Translations under genes and position numbers: made by a program
Source of the DNA: Diphasiastrum complanatum
Lineage: Eukaryota > Streptophyta > Lycopodiopsida > Lycopodiales > Lycopodiaceae
Direction of reading: 5' to 3'
Length of the DNA: 64,000 nucleotides
NCBI GenBank assembly: GCA_029204225.1
Contig: CM055096.1
Location: forward strand, 3,504,014-3,568,013
Part shown: piece by piece, positions 54,495 to 64,000 of the stretch
How the letters are laid out: each line of letters starts with the position of its first letter
Numbering within the stretch: position 1 is the stretch's first letter
The notes under the pieces: generated by a model
What the model saw: the letters and a program-made list of their open reading frames with translations, nothing else
What the model was told of the DNA's origin: nothing
The model's database searches: none

Positions 54495-54742
54495 TTGTGT
54501 GACAAAAGAAAGAGAATTTAGGGAGCATTGAGATTAAATGTTTAAGCACACTGGTGAAGAACATATAAACTATTGGGTTTGCTACTGCCCCGTGTCCTAT
54601 GTAAATTGCTGCATATTGTGCTGCCCCATATGGATTGTACAAAATCTGTGGAGTTCAAGTCGGCTTCGATAGTCTTAGTAGTAATATGAGATCAGATCAC
54701 GATCTTGTGCCCGAGAATGGTTCATAGTAGTAGCGCACTATG

Positions 54743-55067
54743 TGTTGTGTGACAAAATCCAAGGCGTAGCTATGGAGTATAATAAGAACATAGTAAGCAC
54801 ACTATGAAAGCTTGGAAAACCAGCTACAGAGTAGAAACTAAAGGGCCACTTTTACCATGTAATGTCAAGAGGTGGTGTCTTGCTAATTCTAGCTCTAGAA
54901 CCCACATGGGTCCTCAACCTACTTGTTATTACTTGCCTAATCAGCACAAGTGGGGTGTACTATATGTACATAAGCGTTTTACCAACATGTCTTATGCACA
55001 ACTTACAAGCTACAAGTATACAAGCCGTAAGGTGCAAAATAGGCATTTATTTCAACACCCCCCCTCA
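54743..55067 (-). mobile_element. LTR with polypurine tract, minus strand, copy 2
   Basis: Same structure as 34,951-35,273: minus-strand GAGGGGGGG followed by TGTTGAAATAAATGCC at 55,057; possible far edge TGTTGTGTGACAAAATCC at 54,743. Confidence 0.55.
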
Positions 55068-57235
55068 ATGGCTATTTTTTTCATACCAACACCTATGTAG
55101 TGAAGTTAAAATATATTTTGAAGCCATACCTCAAAAGTAGCATCCCAATCCATTCTCACTCCTTGTCTCTCGAATAATTTGAATAATGATTGCATATTGT
55201 TGGCATACACATACTTGTTTTCTCCTTGGTGGGAGACCACTTTATGGGGAATTTTTCCCTAAACTGACAAAATTGTGATTAGTATTTAAACAAATGTACA
55301 CCTTGGCGGCCACTACCCAAGTGAAAAGGCACTGTAGTCTCTAGTTGCTTCTTAGGTGTCTCTAGTTGTTCCTTGAAGCAATCTAGATTTTCTCGTAATT
55401 CTTTTCTCCCTAACTTCTGGTCTTCCTTGCACATGTGAGATGACCTAGATATGCCATCTTTCACCACATCTCAAATCTCCAATTTCCGATGGCTCATCAC
55501 ACCTCTCATGCGGCTCACCATCCATTTTTGATGAAATTGCGTATCATGAAATTGCATATCACAACTGTTCAATGACATAATTATTGTCTTAATCATCTTT
55601 TTTGTGCCAATCCTTTAAAATGTCCTTGTTGAAGACCATATGCATGGCTGCCTCATGTGAGTGATGACAGAAGCACTATGGTCATCCTCAAGTTTGTATA
55701 AATCCCTTTGGAAGTTGTGAACTGTATATAGGATGTACATTATAATATGCTCTGGAATACATTCACATAAAAAAGATAGATTGTTATAATTATTTTGAAA
55801 GACAAAACTTGTTGTAGGATATTGACATATCATGCCTAGATTTATGGAGTCTATGTATTGATTGGGAAGCAAACTATTACCTACATTATGGGAATATGCC
55901 TTGTAATATTAAAGCATGAAAGTTACATAAAGGGCATCATTGATTTATGATATATTCTCTCAAAGGAATGAGCAACTTCATCACCAGAGTGCTCGATGCA
56001 ATGTAGAGTCTTTACTTGCAGGACTTGACACCAAGTTGCCCAGAAAATCAAAGACGAATTTATGGATGCAACAGTGTAGTCAGTCTACGATGGTACCTAT
56101 CTACAGGTTCAACTAGAGCCTTATGGTAATCGCGTGATCGGGCGGTATCCAGAAGCTCAAGAACTTAAACGAGCTCGACAAATAGAACTTGATGCATTAT
56201 TATCTTCTCTTGATGAACTATATATTCTATTTAGAAATACCTTTTCCTTGAATCATATACTTTCGATTGCCTAAATATCTTATCATGTAATTTTAATGAG
56301 CAATTTTTTTTAATGTTGAATCTTGTATATTGTGTAAGCATACTAGACTTATCAATTTCAGGTGATAGCATTCACGTAAACACAAACATGACTTATTTCT
56401 AAAAATTGTAGGATGTGAACATAGATTCATCCAAACATTGTACAATTTACATAAGAAAATATATACAAACATAAAACCCATTGTGTTGTGTTTGTTGACC
56501 TTAATTATGCCATACATACCATAAGGGCTTGAAATTAGCAACTACACAAGGCTTCTCAGGACACATTATACCTGAATGTTGGTAGCAATTTTCTTGGCTC
56601 CACAACATGAAAAATGGAAGCTTTTGACATGCCTCGCTTATCATAAAATAGTAGGTATTAAGCATGGTTTCATAGTCCATAATGGACCAAATGCCAATCT
56701 TGAATTTTGACAAAACGTTCTTTAGAATTCCAACCACCCATGTCACAATTTGATCTGTTTTGATTGCGATTTCTTATCGCTTGAGAATTGTCAACCAATA
56801 TCACATTGTTTTATGAGAATGCCATTTAGGTCTAACATTATGAAAATGCCATCTTCAATAGGTCTAGATGGCTTTACCACCTGAAAGAGAAATAAAAATT
56901 TGCAAACTAATCAAAAAACACAAAGTACATTCTTATTAGTCACCACATAAATATCCAATGAAATTATTAACATGAAGTGAAAATATTATTTACAAAAAGC
57001 AAAAGCCATATATACAAACCTTTAATGCATTTGTTTATAGAAACTTTTCTCTTGTTTTTTTGGAGATTGAAACTCGTCCGCAAAATTCATTGTCATCAAA
57101 CCAACTGTACATTAACAGTAATGAAATAATAATATTGTTTTTAATCAAAAAAACATTTGTGACAAAATTATTAGAAAAAACATTTCATACCATGCTTGTC
57201 AAAGTTGCTTCTTGTGGAATGCATCATTGTTATTT
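55068..57235 (-). repeat. Block B, copy 2
   Basis: Matches 17,885-20,000 in the same orientation. It contains the unrecognised minus-strand ORF (55,279-55,467 plus neighbours), a further minus ORF 55,615-55,872 (MLPNQYIDSINLGMICQYPT), the plus-strand ORF (about 56,041-56,275) and the FCP1-like fragment. A local duplication GAAATTGCGTATCAT/GAAATTGCATATCAC is seen at about 55,537-55,562. Confidence 0.8.
56500..56890 (-). pseudogene. FCP1/NLI-like phosphatase fragment, copy 2
   Basis: Minus strand 56,501-56,746 is open for 81 codons: GILKNVLSKFKIGIWSIMDY, ETMLNTYYFMISEACQKLPF, FMLWSQENCYQ, KPCVVANFKPLWYVW. The GIWS and W-x-Q-x2-C...KP...VW pattern is closer to functional plant FCP1-like proteins than copy 1. 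The LDLNG motif region upstream (about 56,830-56,870) is in another frame. Confidence 0.5.
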
Positions 57236-58589
57236 TAGTTTTGAAATTTAGCACCAATATTTGTACTAAATACCACATTGTTTAACTTTTGTCTCGCTAG
57301 AAACGATGATATATTATATTCTGTTCATACTATTAAGATGCACACTCTCGTTAATTGATGGCATATGTTCTTCATGAAGTATTGTCTTCAAACCAGCTAT
57401 ACAACAGAAGCAAAACATATGGTCTGACTCTCACTCCCACCATCATAGTCACTTAGGATAAATCCTAGTGAGATAAGAAAAGAGTCGAGTCTAGCATACC
57501 ATGATCTGGGCCTAAATAGTGTTTGTACTATTTTTGGCAAGTAGATAAGTGGATGAGGTCGGATTTGGACACATTCTAATTAGGTGTTTCATTCTAGCAC
57601 ACATATATGTGAGAGTCCTGATTTAGTTTGTAATATATTTCTATACTTGGACCATTTATATATGAATATATATTTTGTTAATCGTAAGTGTCTTTCGTTC
57701 GTCTTTATGTGTATGAAATGTAACTTAAATATTTGTAAAAAGATTTATTAACAATTATAAACAAATGATTCTGCTCACCAACTCTATAAAAAGTGATGCA
57801 AAAAACTCATGGGATTGGATGGAGTCTATTTTAGGGGAGAATGGAGCCCGGATAGTGCTTCCATTCTGTCCTAAATTATCATTATTTTTTGTTCCCTAGA
57901 AATTATCCTCAGTGAAATTCTTTGTATGAATCTTGAGGTATATTCCAAAGGCCCTCGATATATCCCTCAAAGATCTCTCTTTCCTAATCAATCTACACCC
58001 TGAGGGATATTATGAGGGCCCTCAATATATTTCTCAAAAAACACTCTCTTTAACCAACAGAAAAATATTCTAGGGATGCCTCGGAACCAATGCAATAAGT
58101 GAGGTTCTGTTTTCAAGGCATACATCGTTGGACAAACGTACGCATATGGACCTTTTTTTTAAAAATTTCTTCAAAGTTTCCTCGATAATAGGGTCAAAGT
58201 CTTAAAAAATGTTGTTGTGGCTCCTATCTTTGAGCGAACATTGTCTTGACTCTTGTCATTATAGTTTCCTTCACATTGGTCTTGGGGAAGCTAACTTATA
58301 GCTATCGGCATAATCATTGTAACTACTTGAATGTCGTTTTTGTCAAGAGAAATGTCTCACTTCAATGGTTAAGAGTGTCCCACAGAGTGTTGAAGAAGAG
58401 AATCCAATGCACCACAACCCTTGATTTTTGAATGAACTAGGCAAGGAGGTGTCAAACGGAACCTGTAGATATGTGGATTGATAATTTGAAATTTTTATGC
58501 ACGTATCTTTCGTCCATTGTGAAATGCCTTTCGAAAATGTTGAGTGCTATGCCTTCGGTTTTTAGCTCTTTTGAAATGCCTTCGATGTT
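57236..58589. other. Spacer unique to locus 2, with a tiny copia RT scrap
   Basis: It replaces the Ty3 scrap region found at this place in locus 1. At about 57,440-57,520 the minus strand matches copia RT (AAATCCTAGTGAGATAAGAA, equivalent to the LDSLGFNLSNYD segment at 53,360-53,400). Two similar phrases, CCTCGATATATCCCTCAAAG and CCTCAATATATTTCTCAAAA, sit at about 57,952 and 58,020. No gene is recognised. Confidence 0.5.
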
Positions 58590-59004
58590 GTGAAGTGTTT
58601 GATGTGTGAATGCACCTTTCATATTTTATTTTGGAGACATTGCTTGTTGTCATTCCAATGAAAAATGAGAGGAATATATGAGTGGTTGTGTAAATAGTTA
58701 GTAGTTACTATGAATGAAAAGATGATAGTTGTGCTTTCATCGAATGTCATTGTGTGGGATAGGAATCAGGATATGCATGAGATAATAAAGTACTAGATGA
58801 TCCCAAGAGCATATCACCTCTTGACTCGGGAGAGGATCATCACATGTGTGTGTGTGTGTGTGTAAAATGGGTTTGGTTAGTTAAGTATTTGTCAATCAAG
58901 CATTAATTTTATGGGCAGTACCTGTGTTGTTTGTCACTCTATTCATGAGGGTTTAAAAAATCAAAATCATTTCTCCGTTCATGGTACAAATGTTTGAGAG
59001 GATT

Positions 59005-60321
59005 TTAAAATTCATTGCCTACCACTCTTAACATGGCTCTGTCGCTTCGCACCAAGACAGATTGTGAACAGAGATAACAGAGGACACTGGGAATCCTTAG
59101 TACAGACCGTGAAGAGAGATCGGAGAGGAGACTGAGAATCCCTGTGAATGGCTGACTGAGAGCCCCAGTTTTCAACTCACAAGCGGGTCCCTTTATGGCC
59201 GACAGGTTGTTCACCAGACAGGCGTAATGGTTTGCTAACCCATGCTCCCGAAGGACGTCAACAACCGATTTGTGTTCTATCCAAAATTCGTGGCCCAAAC
59301 TCTCCATTTTATCAATGTAAATGGCTGATTTTGAGCCTTGAGCCTCAGGATCTAGGAGCACCAAGTACCCACAATGTCCAAAGAACAGAGCCTCCTCATC
59401 ACCAGCTGCACATTCAATAATGAACTTAAACAGCTGGGTGAGTGGCCACAAACACTGCATATTCTGCTCCAGCTTATGTGCCATTGTCACCACCGGAATC
59501 CCCGTTACAGTCTCTAAGATAGCCTTCGTTGTCTGGACCTCGCATGTTTCGCTCATCATGTCCACAAACCACTTTGCTATTGGGAAGAAAACCTGGGGAA
59601 GCAAATTGTGGGCTCGAGGAACGGCATCATGCTTGGACACCAAATTATGTAAATACTGGCGATAACGAGAATTGACATAGTCTGCATGCTCAAGGTTGGC
59701 GAATGGCGCCGTCCCAAATGTGATGCAGCTCACCCTGTCCGAGACAAGTTTCTGGTGCCCAGGAACAGCCGCCAAAGCCTCCAGAATCCTTATTGTTACG
59801 AGAGAGGTTACTGGACAACCCAGGGAATGCCCAGTGAAAACTAGTTTCTCTCCTGCTCTTAGCAAATTCAGAAATAGGTCGACAGGCAAGCTCAGGGCCC
59901 GCTCCAAGAACCCAATGTGTGCACGTCCTTTTCTGGTGAAAGGAACAGGAACCTTGGCAACCTTGGCATCTTGGACAATGTCAGAGAGAGAGAAGGTTCC
60001 ACGGCATGCCACGACGATGTACCCATTGCTGCTACGAACCATCACAAAATTCTGTTTCCGATCTGATCGTGTACTCGTCGCTGATGCCATGGAGCAGGCG
60101 TGATCTCGGTGGTAGATAAGCTCATACTTACTGGTATTCAAGTCATAGCTTCGATTCAAGACTTGGACTGCACCTTCACTTGTGGACTCGTAAGATGCTC
60201 TTGTTGCTATTAGAGAATCAATAATTTCTTGTTTTATGTACTCAATTTCTTCTGTATTTGAGCAGTCGTTTACCACTTGGGTCTCGCTTTTGAGCAAATG
60301 CTCTGTCTGTGAACTAGTCAT
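59005..60321 (-). CDS. Class-3 lipase-like alpha/beta hydrolase, copy 2
   Basis: Full-length 438-codon frame, 13 residues different from copy 1. The nucleophile elbow reads GHSLGCPVTSL (copy 1 GHSLGVAVTSL), so Ser166 is kept but the two residues after the elbow differ. Asp232 (KHDAVPR) and His316 (FGHCGY) are unchanged. Other changes cluster in the Ser/Leu-rich C-terminus (residues ~379-401), suggesting weak constraint there. Both frames are open, so either both are functional or the duplication is young. The TATA-like box is altered relative to copy 1, and the upstream module array (60,995-61,480) is retained. Confidence 0.9.
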   Translation of the reverse strand: MTSSQTEHLLKSETQVVNDCSNTEEIEYIKQEIIDSLIATRASYESTSEGAVQVLNRSYDLNTSKYELIYHRDHACSMASATSTRSDRKQNFVMVRSSNGYIVVACRGTFSLSDIVQDAKVAKVPVPFTRKGRAHIGFLERALSLPVDLFLNLLRAGEKLVFTGHSLGCPVTSLVTIRILEALAAVPGHQKLVSDRVSCITFGTAPFANLEHADYVNSRYRQYLHNLVSKHDAVPRAHNLLPQVFFPIAKWFVDMMSETCEVQTTKAILETVTGIPVVTMAHKLEQNMQCLWPLTQLFKFIIECAAGDEEALFFGHCGYLVLLDPEAQGSKSAIYIDKMESLGHEFWIEHKSVVDVLREHGLANHYACLVNNLSAIKGPACELKTGALSQPFTGILSLLSDLSSRSVLRIPSVLCYLCSQSVLVRSDRAMLRVVGNEF

Positions 60322-60994
60322 CCTTAAGGGTTGGTTCAGAAATGGCTAATCTGGCGAAAATTAGAGTTTATGTATGTCTTATAACACCGGCAACAATCTT
60401 GATGATTTCTTCAAGCCGCAAATATCTCTCGTTTAGCTTCAATTTCCCTTAGGAGATCTACTGCAAACAATCACGTCTTCACTTGTTATAATTCTGTGGG
60501 AGAGCTGTGTACTTACGAGTGCTGTGTACTTGGGAGATCCACCTCCAAGATTCAGAGAGTTCGATTTCACGTTTTACAGTGTTCCCCAGATCATACACGT
60601 GATCCCAGTCGAAAGATCAAAGAAGAACCTGAGTGTGAATAATAATGCCAAACGGGATCACATCTGTGGAGGAATCAAAAAGAGAGAGACGGAGAGAGTT
60701 ATGTAAGGGCCGGGGACAGAACTCCACTCCTATATGTAAGGATTAGGAGGGGTATCAATATTACGACATTGGAATGGGCCGTGATCTATTCAGGTCAAAC
60801 CGCGTCTACACCCCATCGTCTAAATTCAACATAAGATGGTCCACTACAAAACCCTGTGCAATAACTAAGGATGGTGACCACTTAAGAGGTGGTTGGCGCT
60901 CTGATGTAATTATTTGATGAGAGCCCTTAAACTCCCAATTAAGCTCAAAACTGCGTTTGTACAAGTAATTCGTGAGAGTGTATCCACATGAGCT

Positions 60995-61490
60995 GATCTT
61001 TTGCGTAATGTTATACTTTGAATCTCCTCAATAACAGCTCTAAATTTTTCTACTATGCGTTGGCTGCAGATCAGGTGTGAGCACTTCATATTGGTCCACG
61101 TGAACCGATCTTTTGCGGAATATTAGTTTACTTCTCTGAATTACGCCAATAACAGTTGTCAATCTTCAAGTATGTTTTGAATGACACATCGCAAGCGCCC
61201 AGTGCTAATCAGGGTGTAAGTAATGTAAGTACGCCATCAATGTGTTCAAATGATCCGATCTTTTGCGTATAATATATTTGGGTACCTCAAATGACAGTTT
61301 AGAATCTTCATGTATGTATGGGTCCAATTGAATCGATCTTTTGCGTAACTACCCCAGTAAGTAATAGTTGTCGATCTCTCATGTATGTTTTGAATAACAC
61401 ATCGCATGCAAGCGCCCAGTGCTGATCAGGGTGTAAGTAATATAAGTCCGCCATGAGTGTGTTTAAATAATCCGATCTTTTGCTTAATAG
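60995..61490 (-). repeat. Upstream module array, copy 2
   Basis: GATCTTTTGCG-type phrases at about 60,995, 61,108, 61,257, 61,336 and 61,475, spacing like copy 1. The fourth module lost ~25 bp (TTTTGCGTAACTACCCC). Confidence 0.75.
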
Positions 61491-62109
61491 TATATTTTGA
61501 ATTCCTCAGATAACAGTAAATAATTTGTGTCGACGAGACACGGCTTGTTTAGACCTCGTCAGTTAAAGATGGTTTGTGACCATTTTAACCAACATATCAC
61601 CAAAACATAAAACCCGTCAAGATCATTCAAAACTGATAGCATACTTTTTCTATGACATACTTGCAGTGGGTAATAAACGACATTAACGTAGTATTGAAAA
61701 CTAGACATGAAACAATTGCTAGAGAATAAAAAGCTCAAACAGAAAGCTAGTGTGTAATTCCCCACTATTCCGATAGATTCCCCACCAAGAGCATCAATAA
61801 GCTACTCAAATGTGCAGCCCCAGGCCCTGCTTAGGTTTGCTTTGTTTTTTGAAAGCACCTCCATCATCCTTTTTTTCACCTCAAAAATCTGTCATTCTCT
61901 CTCTAGGGAATGTGTGTTCTCTCTCCTATCTTTATCTTTAAGGAATGTGCTTCTGAATATACGTTATCTATCTACATAATGTGCATTCTATCTTTGCCTT
62001 ATCACCTTGCATTACGTGGTGGAAGGCCCCAAGACCTCGGCCTTCCATGACATGCTGGTGCCAAGTGTCATACATTTTAGCTGAATTGTAAACTGCCTAA
62101 CAACTTCTC

Positions 62110-63289
62110 ACTACATTGAATTTCAGCTCATTTCACTCTAGATTGCTAATTGATTGAGCTTGAGAAACTTTGAGTTTTGAAAAATGTAGAAGCCCAAATT
62201 CAATGTATATCACCTGAGATAGCTTGAGCTCAATGTCAAACTTGTATAAGTGATCTTTATCAGTTGACATATCTCATTGAGTGATTGTGACACAGCTATA
62301 AATATAGAACTAGAGCAATACCTCTAATCGTCATTGATCACTAGTCATATGACCTTAAGATGATAAACTTGATTCTCAGTATCATGAGTGATCATAAGAC
62401 TTGATCATGCACGTATTTTTGTGTCCTTCGATAGACCATAGCCATTTTTAAGGGGAAAAATCCATAGGAATTAATGATATCGTAGGGAGAATCTATGGGA
62501 CATCGGTTAAGCAGACACACGAGGATTTGGTGGAGGTCCCTAAGCAAATGGAAAGCATCAGTCTCTGGGCATAATGTGAGGCTATAGTGAGTGATTTTAA
62601 TGTAGAAGGAATCTTTAAGAAGTTTAGACGTGAAGGCATTTTAGTAGAACTTCGACTACATTAGTTTTCTACCTACAAAGATCCCTTATTAATAAAATTG
62701 AGCCCCACACCCTGATAGTGTTGTAATTTGACATCTATCACCTGAATCAGATGCCAATGTTGAAAAATATCTTGATTTTAAACCCTTGTCACTCAGCATA
62801 ACTCATTGAGTGATTAGAATTGACTACTACAGAATGATATAATCAGAATGGCTACTTTTCTTTTTGTATAAATGAGTTTAATTCATATCACAAAAGATGG
62901 CTCAATTTTATTCTCCAAAGTCCAAGCTTCTCCTCCTATCTTGGATACATTCCAAAAGTGTGAGGGAGGATGCACTTCTCCCTTTTATGCTTTGGAATGA
63001 CCAATATTGCATTTGGTATCTTGGGATTACTTGAGGTTGGCCCCTTGTTGATGGGATTGACCTTGATTACTGATCGAATCTGAAGTCTCTATTTCGAGAT
63101 AGACCAATATTGGCTCTATTAACCTTTCGAGCTTGCACATTGGCTAACCAAATTTCACGATGGTGAATTCTAGGAAACTCAAATAGCTTGTATTTGAAGG
63201 CTATAAGTTGAGATAGCCCATAATTGATTCCTAACATACGGTTTTCGTCCTTATCACTCAAAATAGAAATTTGAGTGATTTAATAGGAC
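62110..63289 (+). repeat. Degenerate repeats, conserved module and FNVEGIFKKF scrap
   Basis: Order: end of degenerate block (62,128-62,300), the 185 bp module (62,305-62,480), CGTAGGGAGAATCTATGG, a frame SDFNVEGIFKKFRREGILV (about 62,590-62,650, stop at the ACATTAG), then more degenerate repeats to ATAGGACCAAC. This parallels 47,500-48,565. Confidence 0.7.
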
Positions 63290-63710
63290 CAACTTGGCAA
63301 GGTATGGATTTTCATCAAAGATGAAGCCGACATGTAGACCAAGGGTTTGTTGACGCTTAGGTAGACATGTCCTTGGAATGAGCCTCGGGCGCAACTTGTG
63401 TCCAAGAACTCGTTGATTTGCCAAAAAAACTCTAACAACTCTAAGAGACAGAGAGAGAGGAAGGTAGCACCCGAGTATAGACTCACTCGCTAGGCTTCTC
63501 CCATGTTCAATGCTATGTGGCAGCCTAAATGTCAAAGGGAAAAAGCCTAAGGTAGGGTGGCTCAAGTTTCTCAACCCAAAAAAGTTTTCTCGAATTTGAC
63601 ATGTGAAGGTCGCATGAACAATAGGACCCATAGGTGTCCAAGAGCAACGAGCAGAAAGCAAGGGATGGAAGCATGTCAAGTGAGGTGGGAAAAAATGGGT
63701 GAAAATGAGC
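63290..63710 (+). repeat. Second U-like segment lacking the rRNA patch
   Basis: TTGGCAAGGTATGG ... GACATGTGAAGGT|CGCATGAACAATAGGACCCA, then TAGGTGTCCAAGAGCAACGA and a piece like the ITS-side of U, up to about 63,710. The junction is the clean counterpart of U, where ~190 bp containing 18S sequence stand between GTGAAGGT and CGCATGAA. Confidence 0.8.
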
Positions 63711-63875
63711 GGCATGTTGGTCCAGTATAATCGAGATCTCATTTGTGCGCTGAGAATGAGCTGTTTATAGTTCATTCTCTACATAAAAACAGTGATGATC
63801 CAACAACGTTGCATATGACAATCCAAACTAGGGCAATCTTTATGGTTTAGGCCTAAATTATGATCCAGAGAAAAA

Positions 63876-64000
63876 ATGTCTGCCAACAAAGATCTTCAAA
63901 CCTTTATTCGCACCGCTAAGGATTCTTCTTTTATGCACTTGGATCCCACATCAATCATTGAAATTGCACAGTGGAGCATGTTTCAAGACACGGCTAGAAG
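63876..64000 (+). CDS. Start of an unrecognised ORF, runs off the window
   Basis: ATG at 63,876 opens a frame of 41 codons to the window end: MSANKDLQTFIRTAKDSSFM, HLDPTSIIEIAQWSMFQDTA. It has no stop and a protein-like composition. It could be a gene start or a gag. There is too little sequence to name a family. Confidence 0.35.
   Translation, partial: MSANKDLQTFIRTAKDSSFMHLDPTSIIEIAQWSMFQDTAR

Larger units (their letters stand above)
58590..62128. repeat. Segmental duplication, copy 2 (lipase block)
   Basis: Matches 21,306-24,960. It starts at GATGTTGTGAAGTGTTT. Near 61,518 about 85 bp present in copy 1 (24,254-24,345) are missing, and about 25 bp of copy 1 are missing near 61,347 (TGGTATTCTCTTGAA). 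The right end passes into degenerate repeat at about 62,128. Confidence 0.9.

Noticed and set aside
1-64000. tRNA, snRNA or miRNA genes
   Set aside because: No convincing A/B box pairs, cloverleaf arms or other RNA gene signatures were noticed. The TGGTATCAGAGC hits are primer-binding sites, not tRNA genes.

Overview
The window looks like nuclear DNA of a land plant with a large, repeat-bloated genome. It is AT-rich and most of it is decayed LTR retrotransposons: Ty3/gypsy and Ty1/copia pieces carrying the plant-type tRNA-iMet primer site TGGTATCAGAGC. There is one CACTA transposase relic and only one clearly intact gene family. A gymnosperm, fern or similar non-angiosperm plant would fit the density and age of the repeats, but I cannot fix the taxon from sequence alone.

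Layout. 0.3-1.1 kb: CACTA (TNP2-type) remnant on the minus strand. 1.3-7.0 kb: a Ty3/gypsy element with gag, protease, the start of RT, an RNase H scrap and integrase, internally deleted. 7.0-10.4 kb: a second Ty3 element, cut off after its protease. 10.4-16.3 kb: two tandem copies of a ~2.3 kb composite repeat ('unit U'). Each copy holds a mutated piece of the 3' end of 18S rRNA and is bordered by a copia LTR relic at the same AAGAT target site. 16.3-17.7 kb: a very degenerate tandem repeat (spacing roughly 120-185 bp). 17.9-20.15 kb: block B, with an FCP1/NLI-phosphatase-like fragment. 20.3-20.8 kb: Ty3 pol scrap. 21.7-23.0 kb: intact class-3 lipase gene (minus strand) with an unusual array of upstream modules. 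25.7-28.2 kb: an insertion carrying a broken DUF3504/KIAA1958-like (Crypton-type tyrosine recombinase) gene. 28.2-30.4 kb: further duplicated flank pieces. 30.4-32.6 kb: low-copy-looking AT-rich DNA with one exon-like ORF. 32.8-34.1 kb: copia pol piece. 34.1-36.2 kb: block D (methyltransferase-like ORF, GA microsatellite, LTR) plus part of block B. 36.2-45.6 kb: two more U units around a structurally complete but defective copia element (38,964-43,682; LTRs, PBS, PPT, TSD), in which most of the RT has been replaced by foreign sequence. 45.6-49.6 kb: degenerate repeats. 49,612-50,652: a clean solo LTR with TSD TCTAG. 51.5-53.8 kb: minus-strand copia 3' half. 53.8-57.2 kb: second D+B block. 58.6-62.1 kb: second copy of the lipase gene and its flanks. 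62.1-63.7 kb: degenerate repeats and a U-like piece lacking the rRNA patch. A new ORF begins at 63,876 and runs off the end.

How it fits together. The two lipase genes (about 97% identical proteins, 37.3 kb apart, same orientation, each downstream in coordinate of a B block) come from a segmental duplication that was later broken up by retroelements. The most unusual objects are the rRNA-carrying U repeat, the Crypton-like recombinase insertion with candidate terminal inverted repeats, the copia element with a foreign ORF fused to the start of its RT, and blocks B and D, which look like LTR-bounded carriers of captured coding sequence. Only the two lipases look like functional protein genes.
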